DNA of 15,395 nt, taken from NCBI GenBank assembly GCA_949747935.1, contig CATKHE010000179.1:1-15395 (forward strand), given 5' to 3'. The stretch comes from an uncultured Eubacteriales bacterium (lineage in GTDB: Bacteria > Bacillota_A > Clostridia > Oscillospirales > Oscillospiraceae). The translations under genes and the position numbers were made by a program. The first letter of the stretch is position 1. Every line of letters begins with the position of its first letter. Below, piece by piece: positions 13,825-15,395 of the stretch. The notes below the pieces were generated by a model that saw nothing but the letters and a program-made list of their open reading frames with translations, was not told the DNA's origin and made no database searches.

Positions 13825-15216
13825 TCAATATCCCACAGCTCCGGCCAGCAGCATCAAGGCCGTGCCGATGACCAGATAGATTCCCACCAGCGGCAGAAAA
13901 TACCGCAGCCATCGCTGGTAGCTCACCCCGGACAGGGCCAGACAGCTCACCAGCGTGTTGGAAATGGGAGAGGTCAGATTTACCAACCCGTCCCCCAGCT
14001 GAAATGCCAGCACCGCCGACTGCCGGGACAGAGACAGGGCGTCGGCCAGGGGGACCATCAGGGGCATCGCCACCGCCGCATGACCTGAGCCGGAGGTAAT
14101 CAGCAGGTCCAGCAGGGCGTTGGAATAAAACATCCCCAGAAGCTGTGCCCAGGCGGGCAGGTCCTCTACCAGTCCCAGCAGGCCGTAGACTGCGCTGTCC
14201 AGCAGGCCGCCCCTCTCCAGCACCAGCCGCAGAGAGGCGGCCATGCCGATGGTGAGGGCTCCCCCTGCCATCCTTCCACAGCCGGCGGTCAGCAGGGCGC
14301 AGATCTGTCCCGCTCCGAAGCCGGCGGCGCAGCCGCACAGCACCCCCAGCGTCAGGAAGACGGCGGCGATCTCCGCCACCCCCCAGCCCCAGCTTCCCAC
14401 CCCCCTGATAATCAGGACCAGCCCGCCCAGGAGCAGGACCAGCACCAGAGTCTGCCGGACCGTGATGGGGGACCTCTCCAGGAGGGGCTCCTCCCCCTCC
14501 GGCAGCGGGGGCCTCCCGGCCCGGCCCAGGAGATAGACGCTGGTGGCAGCCGTCAGCGCGGCCAGCAGGAGCCAGCGCAGCCACGCCCCGGAGTACAGGG
14601 GCAGCTGGGCGATGGTCTGGGCAATTCCCACCGAGAAGGGATTGTAAATCCCTGCCGCGAAGCCCGCGTTGGTGCCCAGCATTACCATCGCCATGCCGGT
14701 TTGATCGTCGTAGCCCAGCGATCTCGCCGCCGCCATCCCCAGGGGAAGGAAGACGATGGAGGCGGTGGTCAGCCCCATGGTGAAGCCGAACACCGAGAAT
14801 ATCCCCACAAAGGCGGGGATGAACCACGCCCGTCTGTTCCGAAAGCGCAGCGCCGCCCAGGCGCACAGGGCGGTCGCCGCCCCGGTCTCCATAATAATCC
14901 CAAAGCTCCCGCCCAGCAGGCAGACAAAGGCGATCAGCCGGGGGGCCGGGCCCTGGGTGAGGGCCTCAAACACCAGCCCGGGCAGCTGCCAGGGGGCCAC
15001 CGGGGTAGGGCTGGTCCAGGTGAAGCTGCCCGGAACCACCACCGTCTGCCCGGTGGCCTCGTGCAAGACCCGGTCGTAGCTGCCCGGCGGCGCCACCCAG
15101 GTCAGGGCTGATGCCAGCAGGAGCAGGACGGCCAGGATCAGCAGGACATGGGGCGGCCTGCGCTGTTTTGTCCCCTTTTCGGGCTGATTTCTCTCTCTCA
15201 AGCTATTCCACTCCAT
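13825..15216 (-). CDS. YfcC family (DcuC-like superfamily) membrane transporter
   Basis: A polytopic membrane protein of 463 residues with about twelve hydrophobic helices. The YfcC signatures are the N-terminal PPHVLLILAVLLLLASALTW (21-40) leading into VAPPGSYDRV (41-50), GTNAGFAAGIYNPFSVGIAQ (181-200), SGSGHAAVAMPLMVPLADAL (375-394) and FQLGDGLVNLTSPISNTL (405-422). Family members are ion-coupled carriers of C4-dicarboxylates, basic amino acids or peptides; the substrate cannot be told here. ATG 15216 has a poor ribosome site and overlaps the upstream regulator gene by 14 nt. An alternative TTG at 15201, five codons in, has GGAG 9 nt before it and begins one base after the regulator's stop. 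Either start implies translational coupling with the LacI-type gene. Confidence 0.87.
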   Translation of the reverse strand: MEWNSLRERNQPEKGTKQRRPPHVLLILAVLLLLASALTWVAPPGSYDRVLHEATGQTVVVPGSFTWTSPTPVAPWQLPGLVFEALTQGPAPRLIAFVCLLGGSFGIIMETGAATALCAWAALRFRNRRAWFIPAFVGIFSVFGFTMGLTTASIVFLPLGMAAARSLGYDDQTGMAMVMLGTNAGFAAGIYNPFSVGIAQTIAQLPLYSGAWLRWLLLAALTAATSVYLLGRAGRPPLPEGEEPLLERSPITVRQTLVLVLLLGGLVLIIRGVGSWGWGVAEIAAVFLTLGVLCGCAAGFGAGQICALLTAGCGRMAGGALTIGMAASLRLVLERGGLLDSAVYGLLGLVEDLPAWAQLLGMFYSNALLDLLITSGSGHAAVAMPLMVPLADALSLSRQSAVLAFQLGDGLVNLTSPISNTLVSCLALSGVSYQRWLRYFLPLVGIYLVIGTALMLLAGAVGY

Positions 15217-15395
15217 CTTTGACCGGGCCGGTGCTGCCCCGGACCACCAGGGAGGGCCGGAAGCTCCGGCGGAGCTCTATGTCCGGCTCACTCTCACCGT
15301 CCCCCTCCATCAGAGCAATGGCCAGCTCCACCGCCGCCCTGCCAATCTCCTCCATGGGGGTGTGAAAGGTGGTCAGGCTGATGTCGGGATAGAGA
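15203..15395 (-). CDS. LacI family transcriptional regulator, C-terminal end only
   Basis: The reading frame enters from the right edge and stops with TAG at 15203-15205, giving the last 63 residues. They match the end of a LacI/PurR periplasmic-binding-like domain: LYPDISLTTFHTPMEEIGRA (1-20 of the visible part), AAVELAIALMEG (20-31), and the family's closing LRRSFRPSLVVRGST (41-55). The DNA-binding half lies outside the window. Coupled to the YfcC-type transporter gene downstream, it probably controls that gene in response to the transported compound or a metabolite. Confidence 0.87.
   Translation of the reverse strand, partial: LYPDISLTTFHTPMEEIGRAAVELAIALMEGDGESEPDIELRRSFRPSLVVRGSTGPVKDGVE

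Noticed and set aside
13313..14866. 517-codon open frame on the - strand
   Set aside because: It overlaps the end of the RraA gene and most of the YfcC gene in another frame; low-complexity Arg/Gly/Pro composition with no recognisable domain.
1..15395. CRISPR array, insertion sequence, phage or integrase genes, att sites
   Set aside because: No regularly spaced repeats, transposase or integrase motifs, or terminal inverted repeats with target duplications were seen.

Overview
The window looks like chromosomal DNA from a high-GC Firmicute, most likely a gut Oscillospiraceae/Clostridia member (Flavonifractor, Lawsonibacter or Pseudoflavonifractor-like). This is an inference. It rests on strong GGAGG-type ribosome binding sites, TTG starts, AT-rich sigma-A-like promoters set in GC-rich genes, a NusG-domain-II/Gx-transporter gene pair, and a lipoprotein-type solute receptor. 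No rRNA, tRNA, CRISPR array or intact mobile element was seen.

Layout. (1) Positions 1-1351, + strand: the 3' end of an ApbE flavin transferase gene, then a secreted NusG domain II protein and a small Gx-transporter membrane protein, with overlapping reading frames and a terminator. This looks like the end of a flavin/extracellular redox operon, unrelated to what follows. (2) 1687-3853, - strand: an HMG-CoA-lyase-family gene and a type III (CaiB/BaiF) CoA-transferase gene. They are divergent from (3) an IclR regulator gene (4125-4865, +) with a strong terminator. (4) 5373-9599, +: a complete tripartite tricarboxylate transporter (TctC receptor lipoprotein, TctB, TctA) followed closely by an Ldh2-family malate/lactate-type 2-hydroxyacid dehydrogenase, ending at a bidirectional terminator. 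(5) 9642-10562, -: an RpiR/SIS-family regulator gene. It is divergent from (6) 10713-13587, +: a D-2-hydroxyacid dehydrogenase, an AbrB-family membrane protein and an RraA/HMG-aldolase-family protein. (7) 13588-13824: a non-coding stretch that carries a frameshifted remnant resembling the C-terminus of PTS enzyme I. (8) 13825-15395, -: a YfcC-family transporter preceded by the 3' end of a LacI-type regulator gene.

How the genes may work together. Regions 2-6 read as one catabolic island for a carboxylated, probably branched, hydroxy acid. The tripartite transporter (and perhaps AbrB) brings in a di- or tricarboxylate. Two unrelated 2-hydroxyacid dehydrogenases could oxidise, or together epimerise, a 2-hydroxy acid. 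The RraA-type aldolase could split a 4-hydroxy-2-oxo acid to pyruvate. The CoA-transferase and HMG-CoA-lyase-like enzyme could activate and cleave a 3-hydroxy-3-methylglutarate-like acid. IclR and RpiR genes sit at the two divergent promoters, next to dyad sequences that could be their operators. The family assignments are well supported by motifs; the substrate is not determined by the sequence, and the combined pathway is a hypothesis.
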